Shown here: in pieces, positions 1 through 6,783 of the stretch
Layout: the number at the start of each line of letters is the position of its first letter
Numbering within the stretch: position 1 is the stretch's first letter
NCBI GenBank assembly: GCA_937911935.1
Contig: CALDQH010000079.1
Span: 1-10,623, forward strand
DNA from: an uncultured Bacteroidales bacterium
GTDB lineage: Bacteria; Bacteroidota; Bacteroidia; Bacteroidales; Paludibacteraceae
Direction: 5' to 3'
Length of the DNA: 10,623 nucleotides
The notes under the pieces: model-generated
What the model saw: the letters and a program-made list of their open reading frames with translations, nothing else
Databases searched by the model: none
What the model was told of the DNA's origin: nothing
Position numbers and translations under genes: made by a program

Positions 1-878
1 ATTTTAGCATTAATCTTGCAGATTTAACGGAAAATACCAAGTACTATTACTGCGCCTATTTGTTGCTAAATGGTATGCAGTATGAGTTTGGTGCGGTAAA
101 AGAGTTTACAACTTTGTCTTCTTCTGATAAGCCAGAAGACCCATCAACCCCAGGCTCTGGTTCTTTTGTAGCCAAGCCATTTTCTGTTTCTGCAACTAAA
201 ACGGTTACTTTCTCTCCTGCTAATTTGCAGTATCATCCTGTCAATGATGAGTGGCGTTTTGCTCCAAACCAAACTGATTATATCGGTGAGGCTAATGCAA
301 ATATCAGTTCTACTTATAATGGTTGGATAGATTTATTTGGTTGGGGTACAGGTAAAAATCCTACAAATGCAAGTGAAGATTATGCAGCTTACCAAACTTT
401 TGTTGATTGGGGTGTCAATAAGATAGGTAATGATGCACCAAATACATGGCGTACATTGACTGGCTACGAACGGTATTATCTTATCAAAGAGCGTCCTAAT
501 TATGACAAATTAATCGGTGTAGCACAGGTTAATGGCGTTAATGGTTTGATTCTTTTACCTGATAATTGGACTTGCCCAAGTGGTGTTACATTCAAGTCTG
601 GTTTTCACAATAATAACGGAGGAGAATATTATGCAGAATACCAAACATTCAGTTCTTCGGAATGGACTAAGTTAGAGTCTTCTGGTGCTGTCTTTCTTCC
701 TTCTGCGGGCTACCGCGACGGTTCCAGTGTCCGCGACGTACAGGACATTGGTGACTATTGGTCGTCTGCTGAGAGCACTTTGTACAACGCAAGCTGCCTT
801 TACTTCTTCTCGAGCGAGGCGGGCATGGGCAGCTGGTATCGCGACAACGGTCGCTCTGTTCGTTTAGTTCAGGATTAA
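1..878 (+). CDS. Secreted Fn3 / C-type-lectin-like protein, 5'-truncated; probable DGR target protein
   Basis: The frame is open from base 3 to the TAA at 876-878, so the true start lies upstream of the window; the TTG at 60 is only an internal leucine. The first ~40 residues (NTKYYYCAYLLLNG, then FGAVKEFTTL) look like the end of a fibronectin type III-like domain. A Pro/Ser/Gly linker (PEDPSTPGSGS) follows, then a ~230-residue domain with LLPDNWTCPSGVTF, VFLPSAGYRDG, GDYWSSAES and the C-terminal NGRSVRLVQD. This matches the Bacteroidota relatives of the Fibrobacter major paralogous domain, which are surface or secreted and have a C-type-lectin-like fold. The last 58 codons differ sharply in composition from the rest and are listed separately as a putative variable region. 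No signal peptide can be seen because the N-terminus is missing. The ligand is unknown. Confidence 0.85.
   Translation, partial: FSINLADLTENTKYYYCAYLLLNGMQYEFGAVKEFTTLSSSDKPEDPSTPGSGSFVAKPFSVSATKTVTFSPANLQYHPVNDEWRFAPNQTDYIGEANANISSTYNGWIDLFGWGTGKNPTNASEDYAAYQTFVDWGVNKIGNDAPNTWRTLTGYERYYLIKERPNYDKLIGVAQVNGVNGLILLPDNWTCPSGVTFKSGFHNNNGGEYYAEYQTFSSSEWTKLESSGAVFLPSAGYRDGSSVRDVQDIGDYWSSAESTLYNASCLYFFSSEAGMGSWYRDNGRSVRLVQD
702..875 (+). other. Putative DGR variable region (VR) at the 3' end of the target gene
   Basis: By hand count 26 of 58 codons from 702 to 875 end in C, against about 24 of 214 in the rest of the gene visible from 60. The C-ending codons (CGC, GAC, AGC, TAC, TGC, GGC) fall where relatives of this fold often carry Asn, for example 714, 717, 732, 735, 744, 753, 774, 792, 795, 801, 813, 828, 831, 840 and 843. 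Two AAC codons remain, at 786 and 846. Replacement of AAC by NNC is what adenine-specific mutagenic retrohoming from an AAC-rich template would leave. The location at the extreme 3' end of a C-type-lectin-like domain is also classic for DGR targets. The exact left boundary is inferred from the composition change. No template repeat was found in the window. Confidence 0.6.
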
Positions 879-906
879 CTTGTTGCAAATGCGTTAGTGC
901 TATTAT

Positions 907-943
907 GCCGCAATCATAATTTATGGTTGCGGCTTTGTTTTCT
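907..943 (+). terminator. Rho-independent terminator after the putative DGR target gene
   Basis: The arms GCCGCAATCAT (907-917) and ATGGTTGCGGC (923-933) form an 11-bp stem with one G-U pair around a 5-base loop. A T-rich run (TTTGTTTTCTTT) follows at once. It lies 28 bp after the stop codon. In the Bordetella phage DGR a hairpin just downstream of the VR takes part in target recognition, so a second role here is conceivable but unproven. Confidence 0.85.
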
Positions 944-964
944 TTACTAAAATCCTTACCTTTG
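934..964 (+). promoter_or_regulatory. Bacteroidota-type promoter for the RhuM-type gene
   Basis: TTTG at 934-937 and TACCTTTG at 957-964 are separated by 19 bp, matching the Bacteroidota primary sigma consensus (-33 TTTG, -7 TAnnTTTG). Transcription would start near 970, giving a leader of about 50 nt before the ATG at 1022. The -33 box is embedded in the T-tract of the upstream terminator. Confidence 0.7.
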
Positions 965-1021
965 TCATGTTGGTATTGCTGCTAAAAATCGCCAACCTAT
1001 TCATCTTAATTCTATAATCTT

Positions 1022-1957
1022 ATGAACAAAACAGAAATTACTACTACGCAAAATCCTTTAGAGGAAATCGAAGGAAACAAACAATCATTAATTTTTCAGA
1101 CTCAAGATGGTTTGACAAGAATACAAGTTGAACTCGAAGAAGAAACAGTTTGGCTGACGCAAGAACAAATGTCTATTTTATTTGGCAAAGGAAGAACAAC
1201 CATAACTGAGCATATAAGGAATATTTTTCTAGAAGGAGAACTACAAGAGTCAAAGGTATGTCGGAAATTCCGACATACCACTCAACACGGTGCAATAGGT
1301 GGATTGTTGCAAACTCGGGATGTAAAATTTTATAATCTAGATGTCATCATCTCGGTAGGTTATCGCGTTAAAAGCATACGTGGAACGCAATTTCGTCAAT
1401 GGGCTAACAAAGTGTTGAAAGAATATTTACTTCGAGGTTATGCTGTAAATCAGCGCATTATTCAATTAGAGGATAAAATGGATAGACGTTTTGCTGATTA
1501 CGATCGAAAAATTGAAAATTTGAATGAACAGGTGGATTTCTTTGTAAAAACATCGTTGCCTCCAAAAGAAAAACTCTTCTTTGACGGTCAATTGTTCGAT
1601 GCTCATGTATTGATGAGTAAGTTAGTAGAGTCGGCAGAAAAACGCATTGTGTTGATTGATAATTACGTGGATGAATCTGTTTTGACCTTGCTTTTGAAGC
1701 GTAAAGATAATGTTCCCGCTACCATTTACACCATGCAAATGAGTAGTTCCTTTAAATTGGATTTGCAAAAACACAACGCTCAATATCAGCCAGTGTCGGT
1801 AAATATTTATACCAAGGCACACGACAGGTTTTTAATCATAGACGATAAAGTGTATCACGTTGGTGCCTCGGTCAAAGACCTTGGCAAAAAGTTGTGTGCC
1901 GTGTCGTTGCTCTCTTGTATCGATGCTGACGAAATGATAAATAAATTGTCGGGATAA
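1022..1957 (+). CDS. RhuM-family (Virulence_RhuM) protein with PLD-like C-terminal half
   Basis: A 311-residue protein. Residues ~22-140 form the RhuM core: VWLTQEQMSILFGKGRTTITEH resembles a helix-turn-helix, followed by VCRKFRHTT, KFYNLDVIISVGYRVKS and GTQFRQWANKVLKEYLLRGYA. Residues ~145-175 are charged and coiled-coil-like. Residues ~185-311 (KRIVLIDNYVDESVL, then HDRFLIIDDKVYHVGASVKDLGKK) resemble the phospholipase D-like half found in many Bacteroidota RhuM proteins. The family is named after a Salmonella pathogenicity island gene, is common on mobile or accessory DNA, and has no settled biochemical function. The ATG at 1022 fits the family N-terminus and the promoter 60 bp upstream. 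The gene appears monocistronic and intact. An unusual perfect palindrome lies inside it (1255-1279). Confidence 0.85.
   Translation: MNKTEITTTQNPLEEIEGNKQSLIFQTQDGLTRIQVELEEETVWLTQEQMSILFGKGRTTITEHIRNIFLEGELQESKVCRKFRHTTQHGAIGGLLQTRDVKFYNLDVIISVGYRVKSIRGTQFRQWANKVLKEYLLRGYAVNQRIIQLEDKMDRRFADYDRKIENLNEQVDFFVKTSLPPKEKLFFDGQLFDAHVLMSKLVESAEKRIVLIDNYVDESVLTLLLKRKDNVPATIYTMQMSSSFKLDLQKHNAQYQPVSVNIYTKAHDRFLIIDDKVYHVGASVKDLGKKLCAVSLLSCIDADEMINKLSG
1255..1279. repeat. Perfect 25-nt palindrome inside the RhuM-type gene
   Basis: The arms GGTATGTCGGAA (1255-1266) and TTCCGACATACC (1268-1279) are exact reverse complements around the single base at 1267. It encodes the VCRKFRHT stretch of the protein. 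It could be a protein-binding site, possibly autoregulatory, or an mRNA hairpin. Confidence 0.9.
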
Positions 1958-1997
1958 CAAAATTTCTTAAATAGGCGAGAAAATCGATTTTTTTCTG

Positions 1998-2005
1998 TAA
2001 GTTTG
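1998..2005 (+). promoter_or_regulatory. -7 element upstream of the GT2 mannosyltransferase
   Basis: TAAGTTTG is an exact match to TAnnTTTG, 22 bp before the ATG at 2028. No convincing TTTG -33 box is seen about 20 bp upstream; instead there is an A/T tract with the palindrome AAAATCGATTTT (1980-1991). If used, the leader would be only about 15-20 nt. Confidence 0.45.
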
Positions 2006-2027
2006 TGTGTTAGAAAAACTATGTAGT

Positions 2028-2762
2028 ATGTCTGAAAGTATAGTTCTTATTCCTACCTATAACGAGAAAGAAAACATAGAGGCTATTATTAGAGCCGTGT
2101 TTGCTCTTTCGGTTCCTTTTCATATTTTAGTTATAGACGATAATTCGCCCGATGGTACTGCCGCTATTGTTAAGGGTCTGCAGAATGAATTTACCGAGTC
2201 GCTGTTTTTGTTAGAAAGACCAGGAAAACAAGGGCTTGGACGTGCATATATGGCAGGTTTTGAGTGGGCGTTGGCGCATAATTACGACCTTGTGTATGAG
2301 ATGGATGCCGATTTTTCGCACAATCCCAATGATTTGGTACGCTTACGTCAGGCATGTTTGGATGGGGCAGATGTGGCGGTCGGCTCGCGTTATGTGTCGG
2401 GTGTAAATGTGGTAAACTGGCCCATGGGACGAGTGCTGATGTCGTATTTCGCTTCAAAATATGTTCGTTTTGTAACTGGGTTGCCCGTTGCCGATACAAC
2501 AGCTGGTTTTAAGTGCTACAAAAAAGAGGTACTACAAACCATTGAGATGGATAAAATTAGGTTTGTAGGCTATGCTTTTCAAATTGAAATGAAATTTACC
2601 GCATACAAGTGCGGATTTAAAATAACCGAGGTGCCCATTATTTTTGTAAACCGAGAGTTAGGAACCTCTAAGATGAGCGGTGGTATCTTTAGCGAAGCCC
2701 TACTTGGGGTGATAAAATTAAAGTGGCGTTCGTGGTTCCGTAAATACCCTAAAAAAGTCTAA
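2028..2762 (+). CDS. Polyprenol-phosphate mannosyltransferase (DPM1-like GT2)
   Basis: A 244-residue soluble glycosyltransferase of family GT2. It would transfer mannose from GDP-mannose to a polyprenyl phosphate on the cytoplasmic face of the membrane, giving a lipid-linked sugar donor for envelope glycosylation. Visible motifs are PTYNE (9-13), DDNSPDG (37-43), the DxD-type metal site in MDADFSH (92-98), GSRY (119-122), and DTTAGFKCY (156-164) with a C-terminal ELGTSKMS segment. It lacks the C-terminal membrane domain of longer relatives, as do DPM1-like bacterial proteins. ATG 2028 is chosen over the in-frame GTG at 2007 because family alignment starts at SIVLIPTYNE and the GTG would overlap the TSS region implied by the -7 element. 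pyrC follows downstream, an arrangement I recall from other Bacteroidales. The sugar specificity is inferred from family. Confidence 0.88.
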   Translation: MSESIVLIPTYNEKENIEAIIRAVFALSVPFHILVIDDNSPDGTAAIVKGLQNEFTESLFLLERPGKQGLGRAYMAGFEWALAHNYDLVYEMDADFSHNPNDLVRLRQACLDGADVAVGSRYVSGVNVVNWPMGRVLMSYFASKYVRFVTGLPVADTTAGFKCYKKEVLQTIEMDKIRFVGYAFQIEMKFTAYKCGFKITEVPIIFVNRELGTSKMSGGIFSEALLGVIKLKWRSWFRKYPKKV

Positions 2763-2786
2763 GGTCAAAAGTCTAAAGTCTAAGGT
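2755..2786 (+). repeat. Short direct repeats overlapping the GT2 stop codon
   Basis: AAGTCTAAGGT occurs at 2755-2765 (over the TAA stop at 2760-2762) and again at 2776-2786, with a further AAGTCTAA at 2769-2776. This A-rich AGTCTAA pattern recurs in noncoding DNA of Bacteroidota; no function is evident. Confidence 0.6.
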
Positions 2787-2824
2787 AGAAGATCAACTGT
2801 TGAAGGTTGACGAAACAAATAAAC

Positions 2825-2959
2825 GGTTATTCGGGCACTTTAATATCTTTGGCGGCGCCTCGGTAAAGTTCAAGCAAACTTGACTCTACGCTCGGCTTGC
2901 ACAAAGATTCGACAAGCTCAGTGACCGAATCACCGAATAACCAAATCACCGAATAACCA
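2825..2959. repeat. Repeat-rich intergenic element before pyrC
   Basis: Most of the ~197-bp gap 2763-2959 is patterned. A 16-bp unit AATCACCGAATAACCA is tandemly duplicated at 2928-2943 and 2944-2959, the second copy abutting the pyrC ATG. The sequence CCGAATAACC inside each unit (2933-2942 and 2949-2958) is the exact inverse of GGTTATTCGG at 2825-2834, so the element has inverted ends. Between them sits a segment with two CTCGG direct repeats and a central CAAG-CAAA-CTTG dyad, followed by TTCGACAAGCTCA. This resembles small dispersed intergenic repeats of Bacteroidales. A TATCTTTG -7-like match is at 2844-2851 without a clear -33 box. No coding sequence is credible here. Confidence 0.6.
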
Positions 2960-4300
2960 ATGATTCTAATAGAAAACGCACATATCGTAAACGAAAACCG
3001 CATCATAAAAGGTGCGGTTTTAGTTAACAATGATACTATCGATAGTATTTTTAAGGGCGAAGCACCTGCATCGGTGCGCGATAAGGCTACCCAAGTGATA
3101 GACGCTTCTGATTGCTGGCTGATGCCTGGCGTGATAGACGACCACGTGCATTTCCGTGACCCAGGTATGACCGAAAAGGCTGACTTTTATACCGAGAGCT
3201 GTGCTGCAGTAGCTGGGGGAGTAACATCGGTAATGGATATGCCTAATACCAATCCTGCTACCGTATCGCTAGCAGCATGGAACGATAAAATGACCATGAT
3301 AGGTGAAAAATCGTTGGTAAACTACAGTTGTTATTTGGGTGCTACTAATACCAACTTAGATGATGTATTAGCTGCCGATCCTACTGCGGTTTGTGGTATT
3401 AAATTGTTTATTGGTTCTTCTACAGGTAATTTGTTGGTGGATAGTAACGATGCGATGACGGCTCTGTTTAGCAAGGTAAAAGCCTTGGTAGCAGTTCATG
3501 CCGAAGACAACGCCATCATTGCCGAAAACATAGCCAAACTCAAAGCCCAATATGGCGAAGATTTACCTGTGTCGCTTCATCCGCAAATCCGTTCGCACGA
3601 GGCTTGCTTTAAATCGACTGCTTGGGCGGTAAATATGGCGCGTCAATACGGCACCCGTTTACACGTTATGCACATTAGCACCGAAAAAGAATTGGCACTA
3701 TTTGAGGATAAACCGTTGGCAGAAAAAATGATTACAGCCGAAACTTGCCCACAATACTTATTGTTTGATGCTTCGCACTTTGAGACTTTGGGTGCGCGTA
3801 TTAAGTGCAATCCAGCCATAAAAAATGAGGCAGACAAAAATGCCTTGCTAAAGGCTACAGCATCGAACAAAATTGATGTAATAGGTACAGATCATGCTCC
3901 CCATTTGCTGTCGCAAAAGCAGGGCAATGCTTTAACGGCGGTGTCGGGTATGCCAGGCATTCAGTATTCGTTGCCACTGATGCTTTCGCTTGCCAAACAA
4001 GGTGTATTGAGTGTAGAGCAGGTGGTAGAAAAAATGTGCCACAATCCAGCCCGTTTATACCGCATGGAAAAACGTGGTTTTATTCGCAAGGGATACAAGG
4101 CAGACCTTGTAGTGGTGCGTCGCAGTACTCCTACAAATGTAACAGCGTCAGATGTACTATCTAAATGTGGTTGGTCGCCTTACGAGGGCATGACCTTGCC
4201 TGTTTCGGTGGCCTACACCTTTGTCAACGGCCGCCCCGTGTATGCAAACGGTGTTATTGACGAAACCATCAAAGGCGAGGCGTTGAGGTTTGTAGAGTAA
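2960..4300 (+). CDS. pyrC: Dihydroorotase, class I
   Basis: A 446-residue cytoplasmic amidohydrolase that interconverts N-carbamoyl-L-aspartate and L-dihydroorotate in pyrimidine synthesis. The metal-site signature DHVHFRDPG (61-69) supplies H62 and H64, with substrate-binding R66. MPNTNP (94-99), GIKLFIGSSTGN (146-157), HAED (180-183), HVMHIST (235-241), the segment ETCPQYL and the catalytic Asp in GTDHAPH (D311) all follow in the expected order. The length and the C-terminal KADLVVV segment are normal for the Bacteroidota branch, which may be annotated pyrC or allantoinase-like; the complete motif set favours dihydroorotase. The ATG directly follows two 16-bp repeats and has no Shine-Dalgarno sequence, as usual in this phylum. 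Co-directional with the GT2 gene, but 197 bp apart. Confidence 0.92.
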   Translation: MILIENAHIVNENRIIKGAVLVNNDTIDSIFKGEAPASVRDKATQVIDASDCWLMPGVIDDHVHFRDPGMTEKADFYTESCAAVAGGVTSVMDMPNTNPATVSLAAWNDKMTMIGEKSLVNYSCYLGATNTNLDDVLAADPTAVCGIKLFIGSSTGNLLVDSNDAMTALFSKVKALVAVHAEDNAIIAENIAKLKAQYGEDLPVSLHPQIRSHEACFKSTAWAVNMARQYGTRLHVMHISTEKELALFEDKPLAEKMITAETCPQYLLFDASHFETLGARIKCNPAIKNEADKNALLKATASNKIDVIGTDHAPHLLSQKQGNALTAVSGMPGIQYSLPLMLSLAKQGVLSVEQVVEKMCHNPARLYRMEKRGFIRKGYKADLVVVRRSTPTNVTASDVLSKCGWSPYEGMTLPVSVAYTFVNGRPVYANGVIDETIKGEALRFVE

Positions 4301-4323
4301 TGTATAGTTATTAGGGTGATTAT

Positions 4324-4349
4324 ACACAAATAATTTGTGTTTGTTATTA
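4324..4349 (+). terminator. Weak hairpin terminator after pyrC
   Basis: ACACAAA (4324-4330) and TTTGTGT (4334-4340) form a 7-bp stem with a 3-base loop, followed by TTGTTATTA. It sits 24 bp past the pyrC stop. The stem is AT-rich and the T-tract is interrupted, so efficiency is uncertain. Confidence 0.45.
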
Positions 4350-4378
4350 TAGAATTAATAATGGATAAAATTGGTACT

Positions 4379-5470
4379 ATGAAAAGGATTTTGCATCTCT
4401 TTATGGTGTGCTTGTTTATCGTTATAACAGGTTGTAATTTAAATACTACCTCATATACTAATGTGGACGCGGTTAATACGGTCGTTGACTTATCTAATGT
4501 TGACTATGAGATTATTGGAACAGTAGAAGGTTATTCCGAGCAGACATATGTGTTTGGAATTGGCGGTTTGTCAAAAAAGTCTTTGGTTGATAATGCGAAG
4601 GCTGATATGTATAGAAACGCCGATTTAAAGGATGGAGAAGCTATTATATATCCATCAACGACGACTTCGGTTACCTCTTTTCTTGTTGTGGAATTTGTGA
4701 GAGCAAAAGCAACTGGCTATAAAATAAAAATGTATAGAGGTTTAAATCAACGACAAAAAACACAAGATAAGGTTGAAACTACAAAACAAGATTCCGTAAT
4801 AAGAAAAGAACTGTCCCCTGTTCAAGAAGTTAAGAAGAGAGAAGACTCCCTAGAAATGTCTGTAAATGGTAGAATTACTCAGATTCGAATCAATGAGGAC
4901 TGTTCATTTAATGTTATTCGTGTCTCAGATAAAAATAAGTCAGTAGCTGATTTCTATATAGGTGAGATAGAAATAACACAAAACGTATGGAATGTTGTAA
5001 TGTATGGAAAGCCAGGTAATAAGAAAGTTGCTGTAAATAATATAACTATCGGTGAAATTAAAGAATTTTGTCGTCGGCTCAATGAGATTGCACCTTCTTT
5101 AGCAAGTTATAAGTTCTGCATTCCGACTGAAAAACAGTGGGAGTTGGCTGCAAAAGGTGGTGATATGTCTTCTGAACTTATATATGCAGGTAGTGACGAT
5201 ATCAGTAAAGTTGCTTGGTATGCCTTAAATACAGACGATAGTTACGTGGTTGCGACCAAACGACCTAATGAACTGGGCATATATGATATGAGTGGAGGCA
5301 TGAGTGAAATATGTGAGAATGCAGAAAAAACTTCAATGTATGAATACGTGATTAGAGGAGGAAGTATTTATGATAACTCAAAACAATGTAAAGTGTGTTT
5401 CCGTCAAGAAGTTGAAGATTTACAGGCAAATATGAAAATAGGTTTTCGTGTTGCTTTAGTAGAAAAATAG
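4379..5470 (+). CDS. Lipoprotein with C-terminal SUMF1/FGE-like domain
   Basis: Read from ATG 4379 the 363-residue product begins with KR, a hydrophobic stretch and the lipobox ITGC (Cys19), a standard lipoprotein signal; in-frame starts at 4337 and 4361 would put extra residues before this signal, and 4337 lies in the preceding hairpin. Residues ~40-115 (DYEIIGTVEG, then LSKKSLVDNAKADMYRNADL) resemble a small beta-rich domain common in Bacteroidota lipoproteins (DUF6567-like, by recollection). A charged linker (120-160) leads to a formylglycine-generating-enzyme-like (C-type-lectin fold) domain at ~190-363: YIGEIEITQNVW, IPTEKQWELAAKGG, LGIYDMSGGMSEICE, VIRGGSIYDNS and IGFRVAL. Most lipoproteins of this kind are thought to be structural or binding rather than enzymatic. 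Its 3' end is AT-rich and shows no DGR-like codon change. Probably monocistronic. Confidence 0.82.
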   Translation: MKRILHLFMVCLFIVITGCNLNTTSYTNVDAVNTVVDLSNVDYEIIGTVEGYSEQTYVFGIGGLSKKSLVDNAKADMYRNADLKDGEAIIYPSTTTSVTSFLVVEFVRAKATGYKIKMYRGLNQRQKTQDKVETTKQDSVIRKELSPVQEVKKREDSLEMSVNGRITQIRINEDCSFNVIRVSDKNKSVADFYIGEIEITQNVWNVVMYGKPGNKKVAVNNITIGEIKEFCRRLNEIAPSLASYKFCIPTEKQWELAAKGGDMSSELIYAGSDDISKVAWYALNTDDSYVVATKRPNELGIYDMSGGMSEICENAEKTSMYEYVIRGGSIYDNSKQCKVCFRQEVEDLQANMKIGFRVALVEK

Positions 5471-5491
5471 ATTGTTTGTTCCTTTTACAAT

Positions 5492-5522
5492 ACAACCCTG
5501 CACATCATCGGTGCAGGGTTGT
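5492..5522. terminator. Symmetric hairpin between converging genes (bidirectional terminator)
   Basis: ACAACCCTGCAC (5492-5503) and GTGCAGGGTTGT (5511-5522) form a perfect 12-bp GC-containing stem around a 7-base loop. It lies 21 bp after the lipoprotein gene and 23 bp after the minus-strand PspC gene. T-tracts are poor on both sides, so it may act as a transcript end stabiliser as well as a terminator. Confidence 0.7.
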
Positions 5523-5545
5523 GTGTTGAATAAGGGGTGAGATGT

Positions 5546-5950
5546 TTAGAACATCGTTTGCACGGTTTGTAGGGTTAGTTCGCCACTGATGATGCCGCTT
5601 ATAAAGACAAAGGCCAAGAAGCAGAAACAAATGATAATGGCGAATACAACAAACAAGGCAAGCAAAGCGAAAATAGCGAAAACTATTTTTAAGAAGGTCC
5701 CTAAACAACCACTGCTTTTTGCTGCTTGTGGGTAATTTTCTGGCTCTTCCTGATTGATGCTACTCTCTGCCTTTGGAATGATAATCCACATAATGGCGTA
5801 CAGCATGGGAGTGAATCCCCACCCAATTAGTAGTAGTAATACCCATGCTAATCGAATTAGGTTAGCATCCAAACCAAGGTAGTTGGCTAACCCGCTGGAC
5901 ACTCCGCCCAATAGACGGTTGTTGGTGTCGCGTAATAATCTTTTTTCCAT
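5546..5950 (-). CDS. PspC-domain membrane protein
   Basis: A 134-residue protein. Residues 1-60 are a PspC domain: RLLRDTNNRLLGGVSSGLANYLG, then a first membrane segment (~LIRLAWVLLLLIGWG) and a second (~TPMLYAIMWIIIPK). A polar linker (62-82, EPENYPQAAKSSG) precedes another long hydrophobic stretch (~85-118). PspC proteins act at the inner membrane, in Proteobacteria within the phage-shock envelope-stress response; the Bacteroidota members are functionally unassigned. It is the last gene of the minus-strand run, 47 bp after aroE, and no separate TAnnTTTG promoter is seen in that gap. Confidence 0.85.
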   Translation of the reverse strand: MEKRLLRDTNNRLLGGVSSGLANYLGLDANLIRLAWVLLLLIGWGFTPMLYAIMWIIIPKAESSINQEEPENYPQAAKSSGCLGTFLKIVFAIFALLALFVVFAIIICFCFLAFVFISGIISGELTLQTVQTMF

Positions 5951-5997
5951 AACTTTAGGTATTTAAAAGGTTTATATACTTGCGTGTTAAACGCTCT

Positions 5998-6783
5998 TTA
6001 AAACTGGTGTGTCCACTCTACACCTTCCCATATCTGGTAGGAGCGAAGGGCTTGATATACAAACATTTCCCAACCGTTGCGAATGGTAGCCCCTTTCATC
6101 TCGGCTTGTTGCAAAAACAAGGTACGAATGGGGTTGTAAATTAAATCGAACACCAGGTGTCTGTCGGTGATATATTCGTACGGAATATTGGGGCACTCTT
6201 TGGTGTTGGGAAATGTACCCACAGGGGTGGTGTTAATGATAATGGTGTATTCTTGCATCACCGCAGGGGTGATGTCTTGATACGAGAACTGCCCCTCTCT
6301 TGGCGTGCGCGATGCCAATTTATACTCAATACCTAATTGTGTTAAGGCATAGATGATGGCTTTAGAGGCACCGCCTGTCCCTAATACCAAGGCTTTGGAG
6401 TGCCATGGTTTTAGCAGAGGTTGTAATGAGCGGGTAAAACCGTACCAGTCGCTGTTGTAGCCAGTTAGGTAAGGCTTGCCGTCTTTTTCTTCTACTTTTA
6501 CTACGTTTACTGCACCAATGGCTTTGGCATTCTCGTCAATAGCATCTAAATAGGGCATAACCGCTTGCTTGTAGGGTATGGTTACATTAAACCCACGCAT
6601 AAGCGGATGCTCTTGTACAATAGTAGGGAATGCCTGTATCGAGGCAATGTCAAATGCCTTGTACTCCGATTTAAGCCCTTTTTGTGCAAACTTTTCGTTA
6701 AAGAAAGTGGGCGAGTACGAGTGCACCAAGGGATGCCCTATGATGCCATATTGTTTGGTAATTATTTTTTTTGACGTTGGCAT
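5998..6783 (-). CDS. aroE: Shikimate dehydrogenase (NADP+)
   Basis: A 261-residue cytoplasmic enzyme that reduces 3-dehydroshikimate to shikimate in aromatic amino-acid synthesis. The shikimate site is seen as GHPLVHSYSPTFFNEKF (Ser22 and Ser24), GFNVTIPYK with catalytic Lys72, AVNVV (Asn93) and GYNSDWYGF (Asp112). The nucleotide-binding loop is GTGGASKA (135-142), followed by INTTPVGTFPN, FDLIYNP and a C-terminal helix GWEMFVYQA. The start at 6783 overlaps the end of the upstream DedA gene by 22 bp in another frame, suggesting translational coupling. Length is normal for AroE; the QSDH/YdiB type is less likely but cannot be excluded from motifs alone. Confidence 0.92.
   Translation of the reverse strand: MPTSKKIITKQYGIIGHPLVHSYSPTFFNEKFAQKGLKSEYKAFDIASIQAFPTIVQEHPLMRGFNVTIPYKQAVMPYLDAIDENAKAIGAVNVVKVEEKDGKPYLTGYNSDWYGFTRSLQPLLKPWHSKALVLGTGGASKAIIYALTQLGIEYKLASRTPREGQFSYQDITPAVMQEYTIIINTTPVGTFPNTKECPNIPYEYITDRHLVFDLIYNPIRTLFLQQAEMKGATIRNGWEMFVYQALRSYQIWEGVEWTHQF

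Noticed and set aside
667..888. Minus-strand reading frame opposite the variable region (and a plus-strand frame at 685-867)
   Set aside because: Shadows of the GC-richer 3' end of the target gene; their sequences are low-complexity and resemble no family.
1980..1994. AAAATCGATTTT palindrome with following T run as a terminator for the RhuM-type gene
   Set aside because: There is no loop or GC-rich stem, so it would not form a stable RNA hairpin.
2021..2026. ATG-TAG minimal upstream reading frame just before the GT2 start
   Set aside because: A start-stop of this kind is expected by chance in AT-rich DNA, and nothing else suggests leader control.
4379..5470. The SUMF1/FGE-like lipoprotein as a second DGR target, since it shares the C-type-lectin fold class
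   Set aside because: Its 3' end keeps AT-rich codons with ordinary A content and no run of NNC codons, so there is no variable-region signature.
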